DNA of 6,631 bases, taken from the NCBI GenBank assembly GCA_005790265.1, contig SXVE01000074.1:1-6631 (forward strand), written 5' to 3'. Under the pieces are notes generated by a model that worked only from the letters and a program-made list of their open reading frames with translations, had not been told where the DNA came from and ran no database searches. Below are positions 6,541-6,631 of the stretch, in pieces. A program made the position numbers and the translations under genes. The stretch's first letter is position 1, and every line of letters begins with the position of its first letter. The stretch is from Acidobacteriota bacterium (lineage in GTDB: Bacteria > Acidobacteriota > Blastocatellia > Pyrinomonadales > Pyrinomonadaceae).

Positions 6541-6631
6541 ACCGAGCCCGGAAACTATTGGGTCAAGGTCGGCACGCGCGAGATGATGGTGTGCGTGCTC
6601 GACGACGGTGTGACGGTCGAGTTCTTCGGCC
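6532..6631 (+). CDS. Fragment of an unrelated high-GC coding sequence beyond the gatB junction
   Basis: On the plus strand the frame starting at 6532 is open to the window edge. It reads RLPTEPGNYWVKV and then GTREMMVCVLDDGVTVEFFG. Of the 30 codons from 6541 to 6630, 27 end in G or C, and base composition is 57 G/C of 91. That is strong coding bias of a high-GC genome and differs from the AAA/TTT/GAA style of the rest of the window. Phrases like LPTEPGNYWVKV resemble short proteins often found in phages and actinobacterial mobile regions, but this is only an impression. Both ends are open, so start, length and function cannot be given. Confidence 0.45.

Overview
The window is bacterial, gene-dense and of moderate GC (about half by eye). 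It favours GCG/CGC codons together with AAA, GAA and TTT. The mix of a type-IV-pilus-like chemosensory kinase, a gatB gene and small secreted orphan proteins would fit an Acidobacteriota-like soil or environmental bacterium (Blastocatellia style). That placement is an inference from codon style and gene types, with no marker gene to test it.

Left part, plus strand (1-3265): the last 76 codons of a methyl-accepting chemotaxis protein, a 108-base gap with a small hairpin, then a complete 974-residue hybrid CheA kinase. The kinase carries a degenerate Hpt-like domain, a functional-looking Hpt domain, a dimerisation region, an HATPase, a CheW domain and a C-terminal receiver. Receptor followed by hybrid CheA is the gene order of Pil/Chp- or Pix-type chemosensory systems, which commonly control type IV pilus motility.

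Middle and right part, minus strand (6524 down to 3287): four co-directional genes with short gaps (20, 68 and 6 bases). In transcription order they are the 3' half of gatB (Asp-tRNA(Asn)/Glu-tRNA(Gln) amidotransferase subunit B), two unrecognised exported proteins that are clearly paralogues of each other, and a short-chain dehydrogenase/reductase. The SDR and cheA converge with 21 bases between them and no clear terminator.

Right edge (about 6525-6631): the gatB reading frame stops matching the GatB family at its Met codon at 6524 and meets a stop at 6555-6557. From there the sequence becomes GC-rich (57 of 91 bases from 6541 to 6631). On the plus strand it carries an open frame with 27 of 30 codons ending in G or C, unlike anything else in the window. 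This looks like a join to foreign DNA, either an assembly chimera or a real rearrangement that cut gatB.

The best candidates for undescribed biology are the tandem secreted paralogue pair (4010-5736) and, if it is real, the gatB junction. I see no CRISPR array, RNA gene, insertion sequence or defence system.
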